Under the pieces are notes generated by a model. It was not told the DNA's origin. It searched no databases and saw only the letters and a list, made by a program, of their open reading frames with translations. Positions 8,431 to 18,360 of a DNA stretch of 32,067 nucleotides are shown here, one piece after another. Source of the stretch: Gnetum montanum (Eukaryota; Streptophyta; Gnetopsida; Gnetales; Gnetaceae); assembly GCA_015680685.1 (NCBI GenBank), contig MNCI01022277.1, positions 336,580-368,646 on the forward strand, in the 5' to 3' direction. A program made the position numbers and the translations under genes. The first letter of the stretch is position 1; every line of letters begins with the position of its first letter.

Positions 8431-8853
8431 CTATGCCTGATTATCGCCCTCTGCTCTTACCATGTTAATTGTGTACCCTGCGTTATTTACATTTAACGGG
8501 TCTTGGTACACATGTAGGGCTTGGTTTTCGGGGAGAGCTGGACTACTGCTATCCAAGATCAGGTCACCTTGATTGATCATGCATTGAATGTCATCTTTTA
8601 ATGCCCAACAGTAATCTGTGTCATGATCACACAATTAATGATAGTTGCAGAATCATTCTAGCCTAAAGTTCTTGGGAACGGGCGGTTCATTAGGTTGTGC
8701 CAAGGAGGGGTTATTGAGTAACTCACAATGGTGCCTGTGATGTTTCAGGGCCTCCTCAGACACTACCTTGTGTCGGATGTGACCAGTTCCCAATAATTGC
8801 TTCAAAAGTTCTAAAGGCTTCATAGGTAGAGTTGCGTAATTTGAGGGGTGGTT
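8431..8853 (-). pseudogene. gag: C-terminal Gag with zinc knuckle (E1)
   Basis: Minus strand encodes K-P-L-E-L-L-K-Q-L-L, E-L-L-N-N-P-S-L, P-P-V-P-K-N-F, then a knuckle C-N-Y-H...H-D-T-D-Y-C-W-A-L-K-D-D-I-Q. The C-x2-H-x4-H-x4-C arrangement is that of Tat-type nucleocapsids and binds RNA in intact elements. Stops inside the knuckle make it dead. The frame is cut cleanly at 8853 by the E2 LTR. Confidence 0.75.
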
Positions 8854-9765
8854 TGAATGTTACGTGCCTCGGACCTTGGTCATCTTGCTAGCACCACTCA
8901 TGTAATTTGTGACTGTTGGACATACAAGACCATTGCAATGCAATCTTGTATGCAATAACTGCAATCCTACTATGCTGTAATTGCACCGGTAGCGTTTGGA
9001 TGCGTGTGCCAATGGTCGGATTAGGTGGAGTGCATTGATGTCACACACCCACCTGTATGCCTTGTTGTGCTTTGTGACATGGCATGTTTGGTGTAGCGTA
9101 CCACTTTGTCACGCGCCCTACTATATGTCCCATGCTTGCTACGCTATGTAGCATAGCAACTTGCCTTAGTTACGAAAGATTTGCTGTTTTGCAAACCTTG
9201 TCTCCTGCAATGCAAGTCTCATGAACTCTGTTGACTCCACCTTTCAAACTACCTTTTGTCTCTTCTATAGAATTGCTACACCTTCCTACGCCATGTAGCT
9301 CAGTGTAGCATAGCAGCAAACATGGTCTGCCACTTCCTAACGGAAAGGGACGTCACTGCAGAACTCAAAATTGGGTGAGGGGAGTGGGTAATGAAGTCAT
9401 TTCCATGCTATGCTATGTGTAGCGTAGCACTTTGTTTTGCCATCGTCTTCTAGAGCTTGCTACGCTACATAGTGTAGCATAGCATAGCAGGCTTCGTGAC
9501 TTATAAATCTTGCTGAACTATTTCTTGCACATCCAGAATGCTACTACCAATTCGGTACATTGTTTCTGAGCAAGCTACTCGCTATTTAGGCTACTTTGGT
9601 GGGTGGGTAGGATGGTACAGAACCTGTCCATGCTCAAAGTAGAAAATTTGTTGAACTGGCCAACCTAGACTCAGAACGTTCTTCTCCCGATGAACTGCCA
9701 CAGTGTTGTGTGGACTGCAAGAGCCTGGTGAAGCAAGGATGACCCCACATTTTTAGGGTGTTTCA
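8854..9765 (-). repeat. 3' LTR of E2, truncated (U3 only)
   Basis: Begins on the minus strand with TGAAACACCCTAAAAATG at 9765, directly after the polypurine tract. It aligns over its full 912 bases with 24079-24990. It stops at 8854, whereas the 5' LTR continues with a TATA box and about 780 further bases. The join shows shared GGGGTG next to the breakpoint on both partners, suggesting a microhomology deletion that removed R-U5. By eye the first 200 bases are roughly 87 percent identical to the other copy, with transitions dominating. Confidence 0.7.
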
Positions 9766-9780
9766 TTGGCCCCTCTTTGT
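9766..9780 (-). promoter_or_regulatory. Polypurine tract of E2
   Basis: Minus strand acaaagaggggccaa immediately before the TGAAAC LTR start. A purine run at this point primes plus-strand DNA synthesis in LTR retroelements and fixes this LTR as the 3' one. Confidence 0.7.
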
Positions 9781-11089
9781 CAACGTATGAAGAACAAGCT
9801 CAATGGACATTGGCAAAGAATACGAAACACATCAGTAGGAGAAATGCTAAGGTTGTCTCTTGGTGAGTGTTGAGACGTTGCTTGGGCATGCTTGAGAGTG
9901 TTGCATTGGTTTTATGGAGGTTAAGGCAGAGAGAAAAGATGATGTTTAGTCAAGTCCCTCGTCAGAGTGCTTTGAGGAGCTCATTTATATTTTCATCTTT
10001 GGCTGGCGCTATTCTTCAACCTCTCGTAGGTAAGTATCCCCTCTATAGGATGAGTTGCGTTACATCCATGGAGGGTTTTGACTTGCCTATAGAAACCTTC
10101 CACATGACAAGCTGTGTTACACACGTGCTGGAGTCTGCACTTTCAAGTAGCCATGTCAGTCGAGGCACTCGCTTCACGACATTGTAATGTTTGCTGTTGT
10201 AGTGAGATGCGTTTGCGAGAAAAAGGTCTTGCTGGCTGCTGGCATTGTTATTACTCTTGGGCACCATTGCTGGTGTGAGATGCCCAAAGAAGGAAGGCCA
10301 GTAATGGCCTTGGTAATGCCAGCACTGGGAGCTGTTGTGGGTGTAAATGCACTGTAATCCCCACAAAAGGAATGTGTGCTCAGTCCAGCTATGGGATCAA
10401 CTACCATATAGCTAAACATTGTGGAAGCTGAAACTTTGGCAGGGAATTGAAGAGCAATAGTATTGTGGCTAGGCCACAATACTGTCAGCACCCCAGAAGT
10501 GGGAACGAGCCTAGGAACTACCCTCAGGGTGGTGGGCTGTGGCTACGGTAAGTTCGAAAGGCCCATGTGACATCATACGACGTCTTCTAAGGGTCAACAT
10601 GACACCGAAGGTGGCGATGCTGCACATGCTCTAGACTGTGTTCTCCTTACATCAAGAACTACATCCTAGAGCTACGACATCCCACCTGCACATCAGCCTC
10701 ATGCTCCTTCATTCGACGTGTATCTGGTCATGGTGCATGTTGAGAGTGTGACGTGAACCTAGCTTAAGGTTTTGGTAGACCGTGTGCTGTTTTAAGGTCT
10801 CAGTAGACCACTGTGCTGGTCTAAGGTCCCAACAGACCGTACATGCCAACTTTACGTTGTAGCAGATGTGCACTGCCATTTTATAGTCATAGTGGACTAA
10901 TAGTGCTAGTTTTATGTCGTAGTGGATGGTTGCCGCTAGTTTAACATCATGGCGGACGATGCTCAATGCTGCTAGTTTATCATCATTGCGGATGCTGTTT
11001 GGTGTGACTACTAGTTTATCATCGTAGCGGATGGTGCTTCTTGTTGCCATTGTGCTTTAGATGTAGTACGGATTGAGGTACGTGTGGTT
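9781..11089 (-). other. 3' noncoding region of E2 between integrase and PPT
   Basis: About 1.3 kb without a supported gene on either strand. The ORFs here have no recognisable motif and no counterpart in the other elements. The half next to integrase carries a degenerate minisatellite (10740-11050). Confidence 0.5.
10740..11050 (-). repeat. Degenerate minisatellite with D-x-K-L-A coding potential
   Basis: About eight units of 35-40 bases around 'gctagtttatcatcgtagcg'. On the minus strand they read Y-D-D-K-L-V, N-D-D-K-L-A, H-D-V-K-L-A, Y-D-I-K-L-A, and so on. Units nearer 10760-10850 have the AAGGTC...GACC form. The same unit occurs in the Gag leader of E4 (28565-28655), where it reads C-Y-D-V-K-L-A three times in one frame. 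Confidence 0.65.
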
Positions 11090-12200
11090 CACCGAGTTAG
11101 TGAACTCGTTGTCATCCATGTCTGCCAGTTTGAAGGCTCCATTCCCGAAGGATTTAGTGACCACGTAAGGTCCTTCCTAGTTAGCTAAGAATTTACTCAC
11201 GTGCTCACGGATGGCCTTGAGGATGAGGTCTCCCTTTTGCACTGGCTATCGATGCGGGTCTACATAGTGCTTCTGCTGTTGTTTGTCCTGATAGTGCTTG
11301 ATTTTTCTCAGTGTCTGCATGCGTTCCTCCTCCACAGAGTTGAGGTCGATGGTCCATGATTTTTTTCTGGGCTTCACTCAAAACATCGAATAGGATCATC
11401 CGAAGTAAGGATACCTGCAACTCAAGAGGCAATATAGCTTTAGATCCATAAACAAGATTGTAAGGGGTCTTACTCGTCGCAGTTCTGCAAGTTGTTCGGT
11501 AGGCCTAGAGGACATAGAGTATTTTCTCGTGCCACCGCCTCTTGTTATTATTAAGCATATACTTTAGCAAGTTGATGATGGACTTATTTGTAGCCTCCAC
11601 TTGCCCCTTCACCTACAGATAATAAGGGGAAGAAAATGATTGTTTAATGCCTAGATTGCTACATAAGGTTCAGGTTTCCATACTACTAAACTGTGGCCCA
11701 TTGTTGGTCAGAATAGTCATCAGGAGCCCAAGCCTAGTTATGATCTTATCGAGGATGAAATGGCAGATTTGCTGATACATCTTTTTCCTTAGGGGAATAG
11801 CTTCCACCCACTTAGTAAAATACTCTGTGGTAGTGATAATGAAGCTATGCCATGCAGAGGACTTAGGTGTGATAGGCCCTATGAGGTCTAGTCCCCATCG
11901 TTGGAAGGGCCACGTAATGTTCATTGGGTGCAGGTCTGCAAGTGCTACGTGTATGAGATTTGCATATCTCTGGCATGTGTTGCATGTCTTAACTTTCGAT
12001 AGGCAATCACGTTCCATGTAGGGCCAATAGTACCCTAGGCATCTAATCTTCACAGCCATAGCCCTGGGTGCTATGTGTCCACCACACAGCCCTTCATGAA
12101 CCTCATTAACTACCTCTTATGTCTGCTCACCACCCATGCATGCCAGTAATATCCCATCGTAGGATTGTCAGCATAGGGCATCATTTACCATGAGTATGTA
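11090..12200 (-). pseudogene. pol: Integrase (E2)
   Basis: Minus strand, in order: zinc-binding region with E-V-H-E-G-L-C-G-G-H and C-N-T-C-Q-R-Y (H-H-C-C), catalytic core G-L-D-L-I-G-P-I (first Asp), I-L-T-N-N-G-P-Q-F (second catalytic position, where T-D-N-G is expected, so Asp is replaced by Asn), G-Q-V-E-A (Glu), Y-R-T-T, L-V-Y-G, and a C-terminal G-P-Y block (E-G-P-Y-V-V) near 11180. It would insert the cDNA into the host genome. Several stops, including TAG for Trp before E-G-P-Y, and a frameshift around 11350 inactivate it. Confidence 0.85.
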
Positions 12201-12339
12201 TTGCCGAGCACGCTTGCGGATTGCATCTCTCTGAGCCAATGTCAATCCACCTGGGGGTTTTCCATGCTGTAAATAAGCTTTAATGTTATCGTACCACTCC
12301 AGGGTATCTGCAGCATCGACAGAGGCCATGTGTTCCACC

Positions 12340-12790
12340 TAAGTGATGGGCTCGATACATTCTATGATTGCAGTTGGCAGGTTTGCCAAAGAATGCGATG
12401 GGATGTTTAACACAAGGGTAGCTAGGGCATCTGCTACATTATTCTTATTACGTGGGATGTGTTGCACCTCAGTGGTCACAAATTGCTTCAGTAGGATTTT
12501 TGCTAGGTCGCAGTAAGGTTGCAGGTGCGTAGCCTTGTAGGTGTAGACTTTAGTGATTTGATTCACGACTAGTTGTGAATCTCGCCAGGTGTTGTATACA
12601 CAGCACACGGGCAGTTAAGAGGCCTCTAAGTAGCCTCTCGTATTCTGCGACATTGTTGGTGAAGGGAATGTAAATCGATAAGTGGATGGATGCATTTCCC
12701 CAAAGGGGAATGTGATTGTGGCAGCGGCGCTACCTCCTCATGTGGTTGAGGTGCCGTCGAAGTGTAAGGTCATCTCGAAGTGCGACGAGA
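12340..12790 (-). pseudogene. Second (archaeal-type) RNase H domain (E2)
   Basis: Minus strand L-H-F-D-G-T-S-T near 12765-12745, then G-G-S-A-A-A-T-I, F-T-N-N-V-A-E-Y-E, R-D-S-Q-L-V-V-N-Q and H-I-P-R-N-K-N-N-V-A-D-A-L-A. This supplies the D, E, D and D positions of an RNase H fold and follows a first RNase H at about 13250-12870. A second RNase H in this place is a recognised mark of plant Tat elements. Stops near 12620 and 12740 break it. Confidence 0.7.
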
Positions 12791-12869
12791 TGATGGAAAA
12801 ATTACTAATGTATTCGGCTGGGAACTCAGGATCTATGGTTGCCTAGTCATCAATTAGTGAGGCTGTAAA

Positions 12870-13481
12870 TTAGGTTGCTATGGCTTGATCCTTTGTTGAC
12901 GATTGACTTACATAGCATAGGTCGAACTCCGCGGTTATTGCTTTCCATCGAGCTATCTTGCTACTTTCGTATACGTTGCTGGTGATAGCCCCGAATATTG
13001 TGCTTTTGAAAATGATGTTGGTTGTGTTGTAGAATAGGTAATGCTGCCACTTTTTTAGTGAAAATACCAAGGCTAGGCAATTCCTCTCCACTTTGTTGTA
13101 TTTTTCCTCGTATGCTATTAGTGCATGGCTTAGGTAGTACACAAGTATCTCAGAACCGTCATCCCACTTCTGACATAGCAGTGCTACTATGGATGTGTCA
13201 AAGGTGGCAAGGTATATGAAGAAATGCTTGTCCCTTTGTGGAGGGTGCACTATCGAAAGGCATGAGAGCTCCTTCTTTAGATTGTCGAAGGCTTGTTGAC
13301 ACTGGGTTATCCATTCGACGTCAACCCCCTTCCTTAGAAGATGTTGCATGGGGTATAACTTGTCGGTCAACCTTGCTATAAACCTTCGAATGAATTGCAC
13401 TCTACCTTGTAAACCATGTAACTCCTTAAGGTCTATGGGAGGTGCTAGGTTGACAATGGCTTTGAATTTGTCTAGGTCCAC
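12870..13481 (-). pseudogene. pol: RT connection and first RNase H domain (E2)
   Basis: Minus strand, about 200 uninterrupted codons. The start reads K-F-K-A-I-V-N-L-A-P-P and L-H-G-L-Q-G-R-V-Q-F-I-R-R-F-I, the usual thumb/connection, followed by F-I-Y-L-A-T-F-D-T-S, V-Y-Y-L-S-H-A-L, E-K-Y-N-K-V-E-R-N-C-L-A-L-V-F and K-W-Q-H-Y-L. This is the standard Ty3/gypsy RNase H that degrades RNA in the RNA:DNA hybrid. One stop separates it from the RT palm just upstream. Confidence 0.85.
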
Positions 13482-14336
13482 CTATATTCCAGCCTCCGAT
13501 ACTACGAACCCTAACATGCATCCGATCTTTACTCCGAAGACGCACTTCATAGGATTGAGACATAAGTTGTGCATTTGGTAGTAATTGAGGACTACCCCTA
13601 GATCATGTGGGTGATTTGCTGCCTCTTTGGACTTAACTGCTATATCATCTACATAATCGTTTAACATTTCTAGGATGTAGTAGCTGAAAATGTAGGTCAT
13701 GGCTTGTTTGTAGGTTGCTCCAGCATTCTTGAGCCCAAAGGGCATCATGGTATAGCAGAAGGTTCCCCATGAAGGCATGAAAGTTGTCGATAGCTAGTGC
13801 TCTGGGTTGATGCAAATTTAGTTGTATCTGGAGAAGCCATCCTTGAAGGATAGCAGAGCATGACTAGCCATGGTGTCGATGAGTTGATGAATGCTTGGGA
13901 GTGGGAAGTTATCTTTTATCATTACCTTGTTCAAGTCTTGGAAGTCTATATAAATTCTTATCCCTCTTGTTTTCTTTGAAACTACAATGATGTTAGACAC
14001 CCACTCTAAATAGTTGACTACATGGATGAAACCTACTTGGTACAACTTAGTGATTTTGTCCCTCATGGCTAGTGTGATTTCTGGCTTAATCTTACACACA
14101 TTTCTCTTGACTACCTTTACGTGTGGGTCTAGGAAGATATTCTCTTGAATCATCTACGGATCTAGACCCAACATGTCGTTGTACGACCATGCGAAAACAT
14201 CGATATGATCTTGCCAAGTTTTAACTATGCCTTCATGTATTTGCGTATCTAGGAGGGAGCTAAGTCTTAACATCTTTACCTCCATTTTTGACGTGGTTAC
14301 AGGTATCTCGACAAGAGGATCATCGGTTACATCGTT
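13482..14336 (-). pseudogene. pol: Protease-RT linker and reverse transcriptase (E2)
   Basis: Minus strand. Linker from 14336, then L-D-P, T-K-L-Y-Q-V-G-F-I-H-V-V, R-I-Y-I-D-F-Q-D-L-N-K, D-N-F-P-L-P-S-I-H-Q-L, L-S-F-K-D-G-F-S-R-Y-N, P-S-W-G-T-F-C-Y-T-M-M-P-F-G-L-K-N-A-G-A-T-Y, and the catalytic Y-V-D-D near 13640-13657 followed by A-V-K-S. The frame breaks around 13780-13818. At 14336 the linker joins directly to intron 1 of the antisense gene, so the acceptor, promoter and exon 1 seen in E1, E3 and E4 have been deleted here. Confidence 0.87.
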
Positions 14337-14605
14337 GGCATGCCATGACGTAAAACCCTCAGGAGGGTTTGGTTATGTATGATGTGGCACCGTGGATTGT
14401 GTTTTTTCTGAGTATGTTGTTAGTTTTTTTACTGCTACGCTAAGCTACTTACATGTTCTTGCCATGCTAGGCTTTTGCATCCTTGCTACGCTATGTATGG
14501 ACAAGGGGTTATGCTATGCTATATTTATGGTTTGCTGGGCATTACTACATTGCACATACATTACCTTTAAATGTGATGCCAATATTTTCTTATTACGTCA
14601 TGCAG

Positions 14606-15450
14606 GGTAGGGCCGAGGTCTAGGCTAATCATTTTGGACCTTGAAGGGGTCCTCTGTCATATAGGCAGACTTGTGGCCAACGTTCCTCCTCCCCCGATAT
14701 GCATGGGAGATCAAGCGGTTTGCTTTAGGGAAGGGGCATAGGACTTCTTGTAATTCCTTCTCGACCACTTTAGTCTGATGGTTTGATCCTCCTTAGACAA
14801 GATGTAGGCATCCAGCATAATAGAGGCCATGCTACCAGGGACAAATCAGGGTATCCTAAGATACCTTTCCAATGATGCGACTACAAGCAGGTTGGGAGGA
14901 AGATCCACCAAACACTCAACTAGGTTGAGGCGTTTATCCTGGATCTAGGATATGCCAGAATACTAGTGCTATTACTGGTACAACACATTGTACCTCCTAC
15001 ACCACATGGCAACATACTTTCAGAATCCACATGGGACTGTCTATTGTGTTGGTGGGTGAGTTTTGTGTCTTTGCTCTGCTTGGTTGTGCAACATCGGCCG
15101 TACCTAGCTGAGTGCTAATAGTGTGTGCTTATCATCAAGTTCTATATTAATGATGATAGGGTTCATGACCAACTAGGTGATCTGGACACGATGCAACTAG
15201 CTCTATAGGAATTTGCCTCTACCAAGAGTCTGCGAGTGGGCATGATCGATCATTGTGGGGGGAATACCGTTCCTACCTACGCACACTCATCAGTTTCTAT
15301 ATTCAGTGTAGGATGAAGGGTTGGCTAGACAAGGATTGGAGAGAACCTTTCAAGCAGGTTACGCTCGAAGCAGTTCTAGCTACTGAACTCTCGCTATTCC
15401 CATCGTCGTATAGACCTGGTGGGTTAATCAGGCAGGTGCCACATGCTCAA
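14606..15450 (+). pseudogene. FCP1/NIF-like HAD domain, copy B (exons 2-3)
   Basis: Exon 2 (CAG acceptor at 14603-14605, GTGAG donor at 15056) reads L-I-I-L-D-L-E-G-V-L-C-H, A-N-V-P-P-P-P-I, F-R-E-G-A, D-F-L, D-H-F and S-S-L in motif I to II positions. It then has C-Y-Y-W-Y-N-T-L-Y-L-L-H and N-P-H-G-T-V-Y-C. Motif IV, N-T-L-x-x-D-D in active family members, has L-H at the acidic pair. Exon 3 (from 15140) reads F-Y-I-N-D-D but needs a one-base correction to stay in frame with exon 2. Stops at 14739 (TAG), 14751 (TAA), near 14784 (TGA) and near 14953 (TAG) fall on Trp or Gln codons of copies A and C. Confidence 0.55.
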
Positions 15451-15519
15451 GTGTTTTCATATTTTTTTTTGCATTTTCTGCATTTTTATGCTAAGTACAT
15501 TTCATGAACATTATTGTAG

Positions 15520-16565
15520 GGGTGAAGAAGCTTCATGAGGTGATGGTGGTAACCGCCAAGAGGCAAGGGGAAAAATCTACTTCAAATAGGGTAAAGTAGC
15601 ATCAAGCCAAAGTTGGTTAGAACAAGGGGATTCGGACCCCTTGCTCTAGAAAATATGAAGGGCTAGGCTTATGGATTTCTTCATGGCACTGAATCCAAGC
15701 ATCTCTACTGCCAAGATGCTCACCTTGGTCAACTCCTTCTCTGGGCAGGTGAGCCATTTTTGTATGTACATGCGGGGTGTGCAAGTGGTCATTGACATCA
15801 ATGACTAGCTATTTTCGGATTTTTTTGGAATTCTAGCTAATGGTGTCGACATGGTGTTAAAGGAAAAGTAGGAGTTGACCCTTTAGAAGCAGCATATCAA
15901 GGAGTGGCTAAGGCTCACCAAGGAGGAAAAGGGGTTTCCTATGGAAAAGCTTAAGAAAGGTCCTATCATGGGGATATACCTTATTTTATGCACCTACACA
16001 TTCCCTCAACTGCTCACCCAAGGGAAGGTTCTAGGGCTTGAGTAGGCTTGGTTAATTTGGGAAGTCATGGAGGAGGGGGCTCATTACAACTAGGCCGAAT
16101 TCCTATGTAATGGTTTGTGGGCCGAGATTTTGAGACTCCATGAGAAAATGGAGTCTCGCTCTAATATACACTATGCCTTCTACATAGGATGTTTAAATTG
16201 TTTCGGGGAGTTCCTGGTGGTCCCGGAGGATGGAGTCTAGATCGAGCTAGATCGTGACCAGATTCCCAAGCCATGGATTCAACAGGTCCTTCAGACTATG
16301 TAAGCCCAGCATCCCACGAAAATGGTCGGGGAGTCGTTGTCTGTAATGACTAAAGGTTTGGAAGTTCGTAGTGCTTGCGGCTAGGACAGTGTGGGAGAGA
16401 CGCCCCCTATCATAATCAATAACTTGATGAAGGCTAAACATCTCATAGCTAAGACAATGCCCACAGACCTGTGAATGAAGAGACCTCCCCCAGCCAGGGA
16501 AAGCCCTCATGAAGAGGAGGGACGAAGATTATGGCTCAAGCTGCGGTGAACGTAACCCCCCTTTG
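15520..16565 (+). pseudogene. Conserved module of unknown function, copy B (exon 4)
   Basis: Acceptor attgtag near 15519 and GTAAG donor at 16566. Contains L-M-D-F-F-M-A-L-N-P, M-L-T-L-V-N-S-F, M-R-G-V-Q-V-V-I-D-I-N-D-Q-L-F-S-D-F-F-G-I, L-T-Q-G-K, I-W-E-V-M-E-E-G-A-H-Y-N, F-L-V-V-P-E-D-G-V and D-R-D-Q-I-P-K-P-W. Order and spacing match exon 4 of copy A. Two TAG stops fall where A has Trp (G-V-W) or a coding residue. I cannot assign a function. Confidence 0.45.
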
Positions 16566-16690
16566 GTAAGCATTTTTATATAATGTTTACTTTGCTATTG
16601 TCTACTATTCTATGCTTTGTTAGGCAGTGCATCGTATTGTGGCATCTGTTTTGAGTTAACTTATTTTGAATTGTCGTATATATGCCCTTT

Positions 16691-17220
16691 TGTGAGTAGA
16701 AGAAGAAGGTGACAAGGAAGTGTCGGCCCTCAGGATGGGGGCAACAAATAAAGACACAAGGGACCTATTTTTGGAGGAAAGGGCCCCTATCAGGAATAAT
16801 GGAGCTCCTACCTCTAGGTCAGGGGCTCTTGCCATTAGGGAGCCTCTTCCTACCAACGAAGAGGTACCTTTCCAAAATAAAAAAGATGTTGGTCTCCTGA
16901 AAGGAAAGACACCAGCGCATGAGGTAGGGGTTTTCATGGATTTGGCCGGGCCTTCTACTGTGGCTACCATGGTCATCTTGCCTCGGCAAGAAGAAGGACC
17001 ATAGTTAGGCACCAATGAGTTTGTGAGATGTTTGCCTCATCATGATTCATTTTGGTTGTGGCTAACATGCTTAATTGTATAACAAGTGTTACTGTTGATG
17101 TCTCAGGACCTCCCCTACCTTGTACGGAGTCATGGGCTGAAGTCCCCAACAAGTTTGTATTTGTTCAGGGACTTGTCGATGACATGATCAAACACATTCA
17201 GTAGGCAGACCCTCGTGCAA
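16691..17220 (+). pseudogene. Middle exons of antisense gene copy B
   Basis: A low-complexity, charged stretch (about 16691-17004: E-E-R-A-P-I-R, P-L-P-T-N-E-E-V, L-K-G-K-T-P-A-H-E) is followed by a short exon (about 17105-17220, GTAAGT donor at 17221). The latter reads T-E-S-W-A-E-V-P-N-K-F-V-F-V-Q-G-L-V-D-D-M-I. Copy A's counterpart (about 4590-4721) has T-R-S-W-G-E-F-P-N-K-F-T-F-M-E-G-V-I-H-D-M-I. The short exon is well conserved; the charged stretch is not. TAG replaces a Gln near 17205. Confidence 0.45.
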
Positions 17221-17323
17221 GTAAGTAGATTTGTTAACTATTCTTATGTTGCTACACTAAAACTTTTCGAGTTTGTTGATTATGTTATGCTAACGTGATT
17301 ACTATGCTATGTCCACTGAACAG

Positions 17324-18360
17324 CCTCTCAACTCAAGTGGGATCCAACGTGACCTATGGAGGTGAGCACCGTGCCCACACTCTCGCTTGACGTGACCGAG
17401 GTGTCTCGTCGTACTTTTGACAAGGCTTACAAATGTGTTTTGCACTCGGCACGCTCTCTGTGGGAGTGTAGGCACATCAATGAAGACCTGTGGAAATGGG
17501 TCCAAAGGGTCAAGCAAAGAGAGGTCGAGCTGGTGATCGAGGTGGAGAACCTGAGGTCGAGGATTAATTTCCTCATAAATTTTAACACTAACCCTGTTGA
17601 TTTTCAAAGGGCTGTAGATGACTATGCCAAGTTTTAGACTATCGTTCATCAAAACGTTGAGTCCACCCGCGAGATAGTCGAACAGCAGATGTAGATGGAC
17701 TTGCTAGTCCAGAAGTGCCAAGATATGAAGCACATTAGTGCTAAGGTCTTTAAATGGGGGAAAATCCAGAGGGATCACAAACATACATACAAGCTAGAAA
17801 ACGAAAAACATCGAAGTTTGTATAAAGAGGCTATTGTGGAGGCATTCTTGTACGAAACGTTCATGAAGGCCATTGGTGCCTTTGAGGCCTATGCTAAGTT
17901 TAAAGAGCAGGTGAGGGTTATGGAGTCTCGTAAATTGAGGGTGAACCTTCCTACAGGAGAGACCGCAACTACTTCCCTTTCCCCAGAACCTCTAAAGTGG
18001 ACGACCTCGGAAAGGGAGAAAGTTACCGCTGCAAATGCTGAGCCTAGTGATAGGCATTGGATGGACATTTTGATAGAGAAAATTGGATGTCACCTTAGAC
18101 TCGGTCTAGACCAGATACCCCTTGAGACTGATGGAAGATCCCCTCAGGTTAGTTGCTTTAATGCTATGCTATAGTTAGCATTTATTGCATTTTTTGTAGC
18201 TAACTTCTTCATTTTTTGGATACAGGTTCGCGATGAAGGTGTGAGACCCGTGGAGGGAGGAGATGAAGAGTTGGTAGGAGGCAACATAGGAGTGGGCAAT
18301 GCACAAGTAGATGAAGTAGAGGCAAATGATGAAGGCAATGTGAGTGGAGATAACCCATGA
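17324..18360 (+). pseudogene. Coiled-coil and acidic-tail exons of antisense gene copy B
   Basis: Exon 17324-18147: K-C-V-L-H-S-A-R-S-L-W-E-C, N-E-D-L-W-K-W-V-Q-R, heptad-like E-V-E-L-V-I-E-V-E-N-L-R-S-R, then M-D-L-L-V-Q-K, Q-R-D-H-K-H-T-Y-K, I-G-A-F-E-A-Y-A-K-F-K-E-Q, ending P-Q before a GTTAGT donor at 18148. The final exon from 18226 (acceptor gatacag) reads V-R-D-E-G-V-R-P-V-E-G-G and ends D-N-P-TGA. About 160 codons of the main exon are open, so this is the best preserved part of copy B. Two TAGs, near 17636 and 17693, lie where A has Trp and Gln. Other sequence-visible traits are a high charge and no membrane segment. Confidence 0.55.

Larger units (their letters stand above)
213..8853 (-). 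mobile_element. Element E1: decayed Tat-like Ty3/gypsy retrotransposon, partial
   Basis: Read on the minus strand from high to low coordinate it holds the C-terminal half of Gag with a zinc knuckle (8853-8431), a Gag-protease linker (8430-7600), protease (about 7600-7021), tandem repeats (6960-6276), an antisense gene on the plus strand (5958-1427), a protease-RT linker (1003-700) and the start of RT (697-213). Both ends are lost. Gag is cut at 8853 where the truncated LTR of E2 begins, and RT is cut at 213 at the chimeric junction. No LTR of E1 is in the window. Confidence 0.75.
14337..18360 (+). pseudogene. Antisense multi-exon gene, copy B (5' truncated)
   Basis: Begins within intron 1 (homologous to 25981 onward in copy C) and has lost promoter and exon 1. 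Exons by alignment with A: 14606-15055 and 15140 to about 15450 (FCP1-like), about 15520-16565 (conserved module), about 16691-17004, about 17105-17220, 17324-18147 (coiled coil) and 18226-18360 (acidic tail, TGA stop). Splice donors and acceptors sit where copy A has them. It carries more stops than A, mostly TAG for Trp or Gln. The last two exons join in frame, Pro-Gln to Val-Arg-Asp. Lying antisense between protease and RT, its introns would survive retrotransposition because they are not spliceable on the genomic RNA strand. Confidence 0.65.

Noticed and set aside
8854-9765. Solo LTR or independent transposon
   Set aside because: It directly follows a polypurine tract on the E2 side and pairs with an equal-length copy at the other end of E2. 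No target duplication flanks it.
9867-10491. Overlapping ORFs on both strands in the E2 3' region
   Set aside because: No motif, no homologous counterpart in E1, E3 or E4, and low-information composition.
10709-11050. Protein with D-x-K-L-A repeats as a real gene
   Set aside because: The repeat is a degenerate minisatellite also found in another reading context at 28565-28655; there is no sign of selection on the frame.
14337-18360. Envelope-like ORF of the retrotransposon
   Set aside because: It is on the opposite strand, lies between protease and RT rather than after integrase, contains introns, and shows no signal peptide or transmembrane segment.
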